A stretch of DNA of 64,000 nt from Zingiber officinale (lineage: Eukaryota; Streptophyta; Magnoliopsida; Zingiberales; Zingiberaceae), in assembly GCF_018446385.1 (NCBI RefSeq), contig NC_055991.1, positions 101,415,712 through 101,479,711 on the forward strand, in the 5' to 3' direction. The notes under the pieces were generated by a model, which had not been told where the DNA came from, did no database searches, and saw only the letters and a list, made by a program, of their open reading frames with translations. How positions within the stretch are numbered: the first letter of the stretch is position 1; each line of letters starts with the position of its first letter. This document shows, in pieces, positions 11,926 to 21,646 of this stretch. The position numbers and the translations under genes are program-made.

Positions 11926-13009
11926 TGTTAGAGTGTATACTAAAAACCTAGCTTTTTGTAAATATTTATTTTGAAATAAAGAATCACATTGGTCAAATAT
12001 CTACATTTATATACTGTGCAGTTGTTCAATTAATTTATATTGTAAATAATATGGTGTGTGGTGTCACACACAGAAGATCATATTATCATTTCCTAATAAG
12101 TTATAAAAGGTTGCTCACGACTAAGATGGAAAGGAACAAACCATTGGAATAGTCATAGTGTAATTTGGTATTAGTTTATATTAACTATAAAATTATACTA
12201 GTACGCTCTGAGTGTCTTGAGCAGGACCATTTGAGGTAGTTTCTTTTTATACTGACTATATAAAAAAAATAATACCTCTGTTATTATGGAAGTGTGTACT
12301 CTTAATCATGATATAATAACAAGCACATATACTTAATACTTATTTCTTTAATTTATCAAAGGGTGCGATTTAGCTCATTAAATCAATAGACTCGATAAGT
12401 TGGAAATGATATTATTTATATGGTGTGTTGTTGATTATAGAATGAAACTGTGTCCTAGTAATCTAGGTTGATGATGTCCCCTTGAGAAGCTCATAAGATT
12501 GTCATGTAAACTCTGCAGGTGGATTTAGTCCGATATGACGATAAGGTTGAGTGGTACTGCTCTTGGAGCTAGATATTAATTAAGTGAGTTGTTAGTAACT
12601 CATTTAATTAGTGGGCATTCAATATCTTAAACACAGGAAGAATAACACACTCATGATAAGAAGGAGCCCATATAGTAATATGGGATTGGTGCGGCAGTGA
12701 AATAATAACTCTTTAGTGGAATGAGATATTATTGATGAACTCGAGTTGGGTGTTCGGGGCGAACACGGGAAGCTCAAGTTCATCAGGAGACCAAAATCAA
12801 TTCCTCCTCTCGGTCTCTGTCGTAGCATCTTATTTATAAAGTCTTACACCCTCCTAAACTCACCTTCTTACCCATCCACAGGTGGTCGGCCAAGCCAAGC
12901 TTGGAGCCCAAGCAAGGGCCGGCCAAGATAAGCCTTGGATGGATCAAGTGGTGGTCCGCCCCAGCTTGGAGCCCAAGCTTAGGCGGCCGGCCACAATAAA
13001 AATAAAAAG

Positions 13010-13460
13010 GATTTTATTTTAAAATTTTTCCTAATGTAGAAGACATGATTTTAAAAGAGAGTTTTAAAATTAAATTTTACCTTTTATAGTTTCTACAAAG
13101 AATTAAGAGAAAAGTTTAATATTTTTCCTTATTTGTATATTAAAATGAAGATTTTAATTTTGGAGAAAACTTTTCTTATTGTAATCATCCACATATTTTA
13201 ATAGAGAGATTTTAATTTATGAAAGTTTCCTTTTATAACCAACCATGAAGGGAATTTTTAAAAAAGAAATTTTTATTTTAAAAATTTTCGGAAACAAATT
13301 AGGAAGTTTTAATTTGTGTTTAAAACTTTCCATGTTTGGAGGACTTGTAGGGGTCGGCCACATTAAAGGTTTATGAGGAAATTTTAATTAAATTTTCCTT
13401 ATTAGCTATTGGCAAGGAAAATAAGGAAGTTTTAATTATATTTAAAACTTTCCTTATTTG
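13010..13460. repeat. Series of AT-rich inverted repeats in the solo LTR
   Basis: Imperfect hairpins of the form AAGGAAGTTTTAA..TTTAAAACTTTCCTT recur at about 13300-13335, 13377-13410 and 13422-13456, with similar halves at 13040-13200. They stand just upstream of the LTR's TATA box. Confidence 0.5.
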
Positions 13461-14072
13461 CCAAAACCAAGGAATATAAAAGAGAGGGTAGAGGTGCCTC
13501 ACCTCACAACAACACATCTATTATTCCTCTCTTTTCTTCCTTAGTGGTGGCCGGCCCTCATCCCTCTTCTTCTTCCTATTCTTCTTCCTTGGTGGCAGGC
13601 GGCATCTCATCTCAAGGAGTTCAAGGTGGCCGGATCTTGCTAGAGGAAGAAGGAGAGATAGGAGACATTGTTTCTTAGCATCCCTTGGATCTTGGTTGGT
13701 GGCCGAAGTTCTTCATCTCTAGGAGATTGTTGATGGCCGAAACTTGCAAGGAGAAGAAGGAGGCTTGGGTGAATTCTCATCTTGGTAGATCGTCGCCCAC
13801 AAGACGTCCGAGATAAGAAGAGGAATACGATAGAAGATCGTGAGGTTTATTAGCTACAAAGAAAGGTATAACTAGTTGTCTTGTTTCGCATCATACTAGT
13901 TTTCTTTGTACGGATTTTGAAATATCAAACACAAGAGGCTAACGATTCTAGGTTTCGAATTTATGATTCGATTTTGTGTTTTTTTTTTATTTTTCAATCT
14001 TGTGATTCGATTGTTCTTAATGGTTAAACCTAGGGTTACTATAAGGAGATTAAATATTGAATTTCATTGAAA

Positions 14073-14128
14073 GGCTTTGTCTAGGAAGTGGTGGATGATC
14101 TCATACCCAAGAAGGCCTAGTGTCTCGC
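14073..14128 (+). other. Shared ~55-bp conserved block, copy 1
   Basis: Begins CTTTGTCTAGGAAGTGGTGG and runs through CCAAGAAGGCCTAGTG. Nearly the same sequence occurs at 47608-47665 (minus) and, more diverged, at 57986-58042 (plus). Here it lies about 270 bases from the 3' end of the solo LTR. Confidence 0.75.
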
Positions 14129-14405
14129 AATGTTTAACCTGAAAGTCGATCTATGAAATAAATATTTAATCAAATTTGTAACATAGGTGGATTTGGATTA
14201 ATAATGTTAAGCATCGTTTGTGATCCAAGTCTAAACCTCTAAGAACAGATAAGTTGAATTTGGAATCAATAATGTTAAGTTCTGTTTGTGATTCCAAATT
14301 TAATTTCTAAAGAACACAATACGTTGTTAGGAAAGGTTCAGGACTTGTACAAAAATTTTATATAGGGGAACCGATACGATATTATGAGTAGCAACCAACA
14401 GGAGT

Positions 14406-14699
14406 AAGATAGCCCGGGATGACTGGTCGGTCATGACACTTGTTCTGGACCTTGGAAGGCCGAGGTTGTCGAAAGATAGTCTCGGCATTGGCCAGGAGTT
14501 GGCTGACTGAGAACTTTAGTTTACTGGGAGCATCGGGTTTACGTACCGCCAGGGTGTGAGGGCCCAGCCCGTCAAATCCTGGTTAGGCGTCATTCGACTA
14601 TCTACCCAGGTGTTTCAGGTATGGAATCTTGGTTTGTTGGAACCCGGCTGGGAATCAGGTTGCTGACATCGTTCTCGACCTGTTGACCGACACGTCTCC
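14406..14699. other. Right-hand continuation of the interrupted repeat
   Basis: GC-richer, non-coding sequence directly after the right target duplication of the solo LTR. It probably belonged with 11321-11925 before the insertion. I see no open frame. Confidence 0.3.
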
Positions 14700-14843
14700 T
14701 TGACTTCTGACTGTCACGTACCCTTGATCGCTGACTGCCACTTACTATTGACCGCTGATTGCCACAACCCCTTGATTTCTGACTGTCACGTCCTCTTGAC
14801 TTCTGACTACCACGGCCTCTTGACTTTTGACTACCACGTCTTT
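14700..14843. repeat. 24-bp tandem repeat, six copies
   Basis: Six consecutive 24-bp units of the form TGACTTCTGACTGTCACGTCC. Because the unit is a multiple of three, all frames stay open and read as an 8-residue repeat (LTSDCHVL-like). There is no sign that it is a real protein. Confidence 0.85.
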
Positions 14844-15128
14844 ATCAGACCCCATCATCATGCACCGTATCATAAGCCTCCCCCCAAGTTTAGTCGAAGG
14901 AGGCCCAAATCGACTGACTATACTCAAACTTCCGCTTACTTGCTCCGCCATTCCATTCTTAAATGCTGCATCTTTTCCCAATTCCTTGGATATGCAACCT
15001 GATTAATTACCCACTCATCCTTGAGACAAGAGCACCATAAATGCCTTAAACTGCCTCTTCCGCCTTCCTTTTTAAAAGGGTTGAGTCCCCTTGTATCATT
15101 GTATTTTTCTTGTTGCCTTTTTCTGACC

Positions 15129-15467
15129 ATGGAATCTACCCTTAACTCTGATGAGGTGTCATCTTTATGCCAGCAACTAGCTCATATGACTCAGCTACTC
15201 GCCTACAAGAATGCAGCTTTAGTCGAGATGATGCGAAGTAGAGATCTTCAGTCTTCTCTCCGATAAGATATTGAAGAACTTTGGTTAGCCGCCAAGTTTC
15301 GAACCCGAGCTGAAGTAGCGTTGAAGCAGAAGGCTTATACGGATATGGAGAGCCAAGCTCACTTCTTGATCTATCTAAAAGAAAAACATGTTGCCTCCAT
15401 AGCCCTTCTTCAAGAAGAGAACCGACGTAAAGACGAAACTGCTGCGCAGCAGCGTCGCATTGTTTAA
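15129..15467 (+). pseudogene. Broken coiled-coil ORF in a retroelement-like repeat
   Basis: From ATG 15129 the frame reads 45 codons to a TAA at 15264. It then continues in the same frame for about 67 more codons to TAA 15467. The product would be helical and charged (LCQQLAHMTQLL, then QEENRRKDETAAQQRR), like a coiled coil. It lies 60-70 bp after a TTTTTAAAAGG box, so it could be the leader ORF of a non-autonomous LTR element. I do not recognise the protein. A single stop separates the halves. Confidence 0.4.
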
Positions 15468-16177
15468 TTCACTAAGGCCGAGCTGGTTTAGGCGTGATCT
15501 AACTCGGGGCCAGCAGATCACGCAGAATACCTTTGCTTAAGGTGTCGATCGGCTACTGACGTTACAGCGGACTCATAATCAATTCGGATATCCTTAGTTG
15601 CGAAATAAGAGCTTGAGGAGTGCTCCCTATACTTTATTAAATAAATACAAATCTGGTTGGGCTTTGTCCCTTCTTTTTTTTTCCCCCTTTTTCTGGTCCG
15701 TTTCTTGTTGGTTGATAATTAACTCGCCCGGGACTTAACAGTGCCAAAGTGAAACATTCCCAGATTATCCCTCAAGTTTTTTTTTTAATCTACTCTTTCG
15801 TCAATTGCTATATGGATAACCGTAGTATCATCCCATCATAGGAAACTACCTTACTCAATGGAAATTACTGTAGCAAACAAGAGTGTCTTGCTACATAAGT
15901 GCACATACTAACATTTTACATCTAAAAATTGATCCCAAAATATATTAAAATAACCACTCATGTCGGTATCAACTATGTTAATTCAAGGGAGCTGATTATA
16001 AGTCTATATAGATTGTGTAATCGATAAGATTTTCTACATAAACAACCTTTGTTAATTTCTTTTTGGTTAGAACTCGTGTGTAAAACCACCATTTCCACTT
16101 ATCCACACGAAAACCTATTCAAAATCCTCTTGGAAGACATTTTGAAGAAGCAAAATTTGAGTAGCCTAAACATCCAC
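15468..16177. other. No gene seen; 3' flank of the minus-strand gene
   Basis: The left part continues the repeat described above. The right part is AT-rich and should include the 3' untranslated region of the gene ending at 16178. Confidence 0.4.
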
Positions 16178-17164
16178 TCAGCAGAAGGAAGGGCAGCGGC
16201 AGCATGCAAGCCACTTGCTCTTTGGCGCAGAAGCAGGAGGAGGAGGAGGAGAAGGAGAAGCAGCAGCAGCAGGAGGAGAAGCAGCAGAAGAAGATTTTGG
16301 GAGTTGAGTCTCTGGTTGAGGTTGCTGCTGTGGCTTGTTGGCCGGTCGAAGCGGCTGCGCAGATTCTGCCTTGGCCGAGCTGTTTCTTCCTTCGCCTGTC
16401 AATCTGTTTTCACATTCAGCGATTCACATTTTAGTCCGACGATCGATTTCACAAACCAATGCGGGCGCATGCAGGTGGTAGATACGGTACATTGGGAACG
16501 CGAACGATTGGAAACTCTTTGCGCTGCCATCGGATGATCGGCGTCGTTGCTCCTCAGAATGTCGTTGTCCCTCCGAACGTGCCTGCAGCACCGCATCCTT
16601 GATGGCCTTGGCGTTGGCCGCCTCCTCCAGCTCCTCTCGACGAGCTTCGAAGGTTGCAACATTAATGGAGCCCAAACTAGGATGCGGTTGCGGGCTCGGA
16701 GGGCTGGGGCTCAGCCCGCCGGGCCTGCCCGACAATGAGGCGTGGTCTTTGGAAAAGCTGGAGTTGCCTCCTTGGATGCTGAACAGGGATTCATTGGAGG
16801 CCGCGCTCCACTGTGCCGGAGAGTTCGAACTGGTCCCTATGAAAATGGAGGAGGCGATTCTTTCCGGATCAGGGGCGTCTGTCTGGCTCCGTGGTCGATC
16901 AGGAGTTGTGACTGCGTCGTCATCTATGAGGCTCGAGAAATTATTTGTTTGTGCGCCACTCTGCAATCGTCGCTCTTGGCCACTGGCTGCGGGGGACTTG
17001 TTGATGTCCAGCTGGAACAGGTCCTCCGGCGAGTAGCCGTCGTCATCATCGTCGGAGCTGGTTGAAGGTGAGATTCGTTCGTTGGCCTTGCGTTCTTTCT
17101 CGGAAGGAGATTTTATTAGATGCTCCTCCTCTTCACTCTTTGCATCTCCTTTTGCTGGATCCAT
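16178..17164 (-). CDS. Plant-specific Ser-rich protein of unknown function, two exons
   Basis: Exon 1 is 17164-16491 and exon 2 is 16403-16178. The 87-nt intron has GT..AG ends and splits an Ile codon, so the junction reads SFAFPILTGEG. Total 299 aa; the start is MDPAKGDAK. The N-terminal third is acidic (EEEE, DDDDD). Mid-protein there is a conserved-looking block QWSAASNESLFSIQGGNSSF (about residues 117-136). Exon 2 is Pro/Ala/Gln/Ser-rich (coded by GGA/GCA triplet runs) and ends KSKWLACCRCPSFC. I associate the SNESLFSIQ, SFAFPI and C-terminal Trp-Cys motifs with an uncharacterised plant family but cannot name it or give a function. No signal peptide or membrane segment is seen. The reconstruction across the intron is inferred from reading frame and splice sites. 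Confidence 0.82.
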
Positions 17165-17642
17165 CAAATCACCTTACTGCTCCTTCTGTGCGTCTCTGCT
17201 TCTATACATGCATATATACATACATTCGTAAGACAGAATCATAAAGGCCGAAAGAGGAGGAAATCCTAGTGTTAGGAAGAATACGTACATATTCTTTGCA
17301 TTGTACGTCTCCAGAAACGATAGCAATTAGACCAAGCAGCAGTAGAATTATAACGAGTACTGATAATTGATTCAATTTCGTTTCTGTTTCTTGATGCCCG
17401 AAGAGAAAGAGAGGGAGAAGGCGTGGAAGATTAGAAGAGAAAGCAGAGGAAGTGCGAGACTCTCGGGGTTGCATGCCTTGGATCGCATGCAATGTGTGTA
17501 GGCGTATCTTGCAAGAGGAGAGGCGATGGTGCATGGATGAATGCTCAGATCAGATTCGCAGGAATCGAGACGGCTTGCGCGGGCCTCCACTCGATGGAAT
17601 CAGAGTGAATGGTCGAGAAATTAAAGCGCTTCCTTTGCTCCC

Positions 17643-17650
17643 AATATAAA
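17643..17650 (-). promoter_or_regulatory. Likely TATA box of the Ser-rich protein gene
   Basis: TTTATATT on the minus strand, about 480 bases upstream of the ATG at 17164. The long leader in between has several GT and AG sites, so a 5' leader intron is possible but not fixed. Confidence 0.4.
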
Positions 17651-18234
17651 CAGAGTAGAGCAGTGAAGAAAACACGATCATGGTGGAAGATGTCTGTTCC
17701 CGTCTTAGAAGCGATGAACAATAATGTTTCAGCTGGCTGATTTGGAGGTTGACTGAAAGAATACTTTGAATTGGAAATGCCTACGAGAGTAAGTAAGTAG
17801 AAGGAAAAAGAAAATCTCCAGTAAACAGGCAGGGAATTCCTGGCATGGCTATTTTGACGGTCAGTTAAAATTCTAGAAAGAAAGAAAAAAAAAAAAGAAT
17901 ATCACAAGAAGGATATTTTTATTAAAAAAATAAAATCTTTTTTATAATGTCTTAATTTTTATATTTAATGAGACATTATATCATTTGTTATCGTACCAAA
18001 GTGGTCATATCATATATATTCCTAATGAGTATCATGTATCCACGTAGAAATATAATCTCCTTGGTTTATGACAAATTCACATAAAGTATTAATTACGAAA
18101 TGAGTCCATGGGCCAAGAAACCTGATGGGCTGCTGGTCATCTATCCTATTAGTAGGAAGATGGATTGTGGATAAGGAACCTAGTTTCCGATTGCGGGTGA
18201 CTGGGCTCATAAGCAACTAAGTGGGGAGCCAGAC
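17651..18234. other. Promoter-side flank, no gene seen
   Basis: Upstream region of the minus-strand gene, with a poly-A tract near 17880-17897. It then changes into the repeat that holds the 113-bp array. No open frame of note. Confidence 0.4.
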
Positions 18235-19470
18235 CCTAGGATGTTTGATCAGCATTAGTCGATCGGAGTCTGATAGGGAGCTTATCTCCATAAGTAGCTG
18301 AATGGGAAGCTAGACCCCGATAGTATTTGAGTGGGGAGCTGGACTCTTGGGGTATCTAATCGGCATTAGCTGATCAGAGTGTGATGAGGAAAAGAGCCCT
18401 ATAAGTAGCTGAGTGGGGAGTTGGACCCCTGGAGTGTCAAATCTGCATTACCCTTTCAGAGTGTGATGGGGAGCAGAGCCCCATAAGTAGTTGAGCAAGG
18501 AGCTGTGCCACAATGGTATATGAGTGGGGAGCTGGACCTTTGGGGTATCTGATCAATATTAGCTAATTGAAGTGTGATGGGAAGCATACCCCTGAAATAG
18601 CTGAGCAGGAAGTTGGACCATGATGGTATCTGAGTGGGGAGCTGGGAGCTGGGAGCTAGGCCCTTAGGCTGTCTTATCGGCATTAGCCAATCAGAGTGGG
18701 ATGAAGAGCAGAGCACTGTAAGTAGCTGAATGGGGAGCTAGGCCTTGATGGTATCTGATTGAGGAGTTGAGCCCCTGAAGTGTCCGGTTGACATTAGCCG
18801 ATTGAAGTGTGATAGGGAGCGGAGCCCCATAAGTAGTTGAGCAAGGAGCTAGGCCCCAATGGTATTTGAGTGGGGAGTGGGGTGCTAGGCCCCTGGAGGG
18901 TCTGATTGACATTAGTCGATCAGAGTGGGATGAGAAGTAGAGCCCCGTAAGTAGATGAACAGCAAGTTGGGTCCCGATAGTATTTGAGTGGGGAGCAGGT
19001 CCCCTAAGGTGTCCAATTGACATTAGCCGATTGGAGTATGATGATGTGTAGAGCCCCGTAAGTAGTTTAGTTGGGAGCTAGGCCCTGATGGTATCTGAGT
19101 GGGGAGATGGGAGTTGGCCCTTGGGGTGCTCGATCGACATTAGCCGATCAGAGTGGGATGAGGAGTAGAGCCTCGTAAATAGCTGAACGGAGAGTTATAC
19201 CCTGATGGTATCTGAATTGGGAGCTGAGCCCTTGGTGTGTCTGATCGACATTAGCCGATCAGAGTGTGATGGAAAGAAGAGTCCCATAAATAGCTGAGCA
19301 AGGAGCTAGGTCTCGATGGTATCTGATTGGGGAGCTGAGCCCCTGGGGTGTCCGATTGGCACTATTCAATTATAGTGTGATGGGATGCAGAGCCCCGTAA
19401 GTAGCTAAGTGGGGAGTTGAGCCCGAAGGTATTTGAGTGGGGAGTTAGGCCCCTGGGGATGTTTGATTAG
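18235..19470. repeat. ~113-bp tandem array, about 11 degenerate copies
   Basis: The phrase GATCAGAGTGNGATGNGGAG recurs about 11 times, near 18261, 18373, 18457, 18567, 18688, 18802, 18918, 19031, 19147, 19259 and 19370. Most spacings are 110-121 bp and one is 84 bp. Each unit also carries TGAGTGGGGAGCTGGGCCCCT and a GATCGNCATTAGCCGATC palindrome with a 7-bp stem. Short frames through it are by-products of the repeat. It lies in a retroelement-like context and is not centromere-like in GC content. Confidence 0.85.
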
Positions 19471-19758
19471 CTCTAGTCGATCGTCGTAGGGAGAGTTCAT
19501 CGGGCAAGTTACTCGGGTTGACCTACCTTGGACTTTGACTGTCACCTACTCTGCCTCATTGACCTTAGGACCCCACCTGGGGAGCTCCTAATAATTCGTC
19601 GTATCACAAGTCTCCCCTTCTAGTCTAGCTGAAGAATGCCCGGTTTTGATTGACTAGACCCCCACAGGTTTTAATTTTCTAATTTGCTCACTTGCCCTGG
19701 CTGACATTATTATGCTAAGCTTGTCATTGATGTCATCCATCATGAAAATGGGCATGTT
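19471..19758. other. Repeat flank between the tandem array and solo LTR A
   Basis: Contains a phrase (CGTATCACAAGTCTCCCCTT..CTAGTCTAGCTGAAG) that is a diverged match to 14870-14900. Both therefore belong to one LTR-like repeat family. No gene. Confidence 0.4.
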
Positions 19759-19924
19759 TGTAACGACCCAAATTTCCTCATTTGGAGTTCTAATAGTGGT
19801 TAAAAATATTTAGAAATACTTTAGAAATATTCTAGAGATTTTTAGAGTATTTTTATGCAATTTTTGGAGGTCGTTTGATATTTTTACTAAACGAAAGAAG
19901 TTTCGACAAAAAATGTCCAAGCCA

Positions 19925-19958
19925 AGATTCGAACCGGAGACCTCCGGCCGAGCCAACT
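19925..19958 (-). other. tRNA T-arm-like block (antisense) in LTR A
   Basis: GATTCGAACCGGAGACCTCC is the reverse complement of a tRNA T-arm/B-box pattern. A weaker second copy lies at 20080-20105 (GATATGAACCCACGAGCC). Equivalent blocks stand in LTR C (35343-35367) and in the LTR at 40778 (43536-43558). The full cloverleaf is absent. Confidence 0.4.
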
Positions 19959-21646
19959 CTTAAGCGAATTCGGCTGACCAAGTGTTCCAGCGAGCGTTGC
20001 TAATTAAAAGGGGAATGAAATTTATTTAAGTAGTAGAAGTTAGTAACAGGATATAATAGGAAGAAAAGGGTTGCAGCCGAGATATGAACCCACGAGCCAA
20101 GCCTTAAGCAACGCGCGGTTGACCAAGTGTTCACGCGGGCGGTTCTGTTTAGAAAAGGTAGCAAATTTATTTAAGATAGTTAACAGAATATTGGAGTTAT
20201 AAGAAGGGAACTTAGGGCTTGATAATTTCGGTGGCCGAAACCCTTTCTCTCCTCACCTCTCTCGTGCGATGGTGGCAGCTCGGGGGAAAACCAAAACCGC
20301 TCCTCTCCTTTTCTCTCTCGCTCGCAACGGCGGAGCTCGGGCAGAACCGAAGGCAGCTAGGGTTTCTCGTCTCCGGGGCCGACCAAAGAGCAATCCGAGG
20401 TTCCTTTGCAGCCTCAAGAACCTCTCGTCGAGGAGAGCTCGTGGGCACGAGGAAGAGCTGGGATCTCGAGCTCGCCGAAGCCCTAGAAGTTGTTTCCGGT
20501 TGTGAGTCAAAGAACAAGGGTAAGTGCTTCCTCACTTGCAGTAGGGTAGCTCCGGGTTCTTGTTCTTTCTTGTTTTCGAATTTATGTGAGTTCTTTTCGA
20601 TTGGCCTCTTTCCGGATGTGTTTTTGGAATTGGCTCGAGGTTTCACAGGGGTTCTTGCTCATGTGATTTGGCTTCGGAATTTAGCTAGTGTTTGCTGTAT
20701 GAAAGAAGCTCGATGTTCTTCAGAAGGTTTTCCGTGGCTCTGTGGCGATCGATTTATCTACGGTTGAGCTCAGTTCCGATTTCTTAACTGGAAGAATGAG
20801 ATTTGGATTGGGTTTCTTATGAAGTTCTAGCTTTGGTCTAATGATGTTGTGCAGGTTCTTTCCTTGAGATAACATGGGTATATAGGAAAGATTTGGAATA
20901 GATATTGGTTCTTATGCATTTGGCCGTTTAATGTTGAAGTTCTTTTCCTTTTTTTTTTTCAAGATGAGCATGGTTAAGGGAATCGTGGTCTTGATGTCAT
21001 GATCATGTTTGTCTTCGATTTAGTTTGGGATAGCTTAATAGTATTGTACGGAATTATGCTGTAGGGTTGATTTTATTCTAGTTCCCCTTTCATGTGTACA
21101 AGCTCTTAGTTGTCTCTTCCAAAAGTTGTTATGTGAACCATATGTTGAATAACAGTATAGCTCCCCTACATGTTTGCATGTTTCAGCTTTAAACTTTCTT
21201 AATAGTTATGCTTACGAAATTATGCTATAGGTGTTGGACTTTACTCCAGTTCTCTACCATGTGTACTAGCTTCTAGATTGAATTTTGCTTGTAGTCGCAT
21301 TTTCCTCTTACTGCAAATAGAGTAAAGGAAAAGCTATAGCAAAGGAAGGCGACAAGGAGGTGTTCGATGATGTGTGATGTCAGGACTATGAGAGAGACTT
21401 GGGATGTTATTGAGTTTTTCGCATTTTAGTGATTAATAAACACTTGAAATTGTACTTTAAGATCCATGTCATTTGAGATTATTTTTGTTTTAGATTGCAT
21501 GCTAAGATGAACTCAGTTTAGTAAGTATGTATTTTTGGCGTTTGACGCTTATTTAATTGCGTGGGTGTTTGATATATGTTCCAGCCGCCTGTGACTGATG
21601 TATACTATGTATGTATCTCAGTTTATGGTCACCAGTACAGGGGAGA

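Larger units (their letters stand above)
11926..14400 (+). mobile_element. Solo LTR, 2,475 bp, with 5-bp target duplication
   Basis: The segment starts TGTTAGAGTG and ends CAACCAACA. It is flanked by identical GGAGT at 11921-11925 and 14401-14405, so both ends are fixed. A TATAAAAG box lies at 13475-13482, followed by a CT-rich leader. There is no gag or pol coding inside. GGCCGGCC and CCAAGCTTGG palindromes lie upstream of the TATA box (12885-13000). A block at 14073-14128 is shared with two Sirevirus-type elements elsewhere in the window, suggesting Ty1-copia ancestry. A very short non-autonomous element with unrecognised LTRs is an alternative. Confidence 0.85.

Noticed and set aside
16599-17036. 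Plus-strand open frames across 16547-17065
   Set aside because: Antisense of exon 1 of the minus-strand Ser-rich gene; no recognisable product.
18235-19470. CRISPR-like spaced repeats
   Set aside because: The units are head-to-tail repeats of ~113 bp without unique spacers, in a plant nuclear context.
20219-20767. 182-codon frame and overlapping frames near 20212-20646
   Set aside because: Lies in the GC-rich leader of solo LTR A. The equivalent place in the LTR at 40778 has an unrelated frame, so conservation as protein is not supported.
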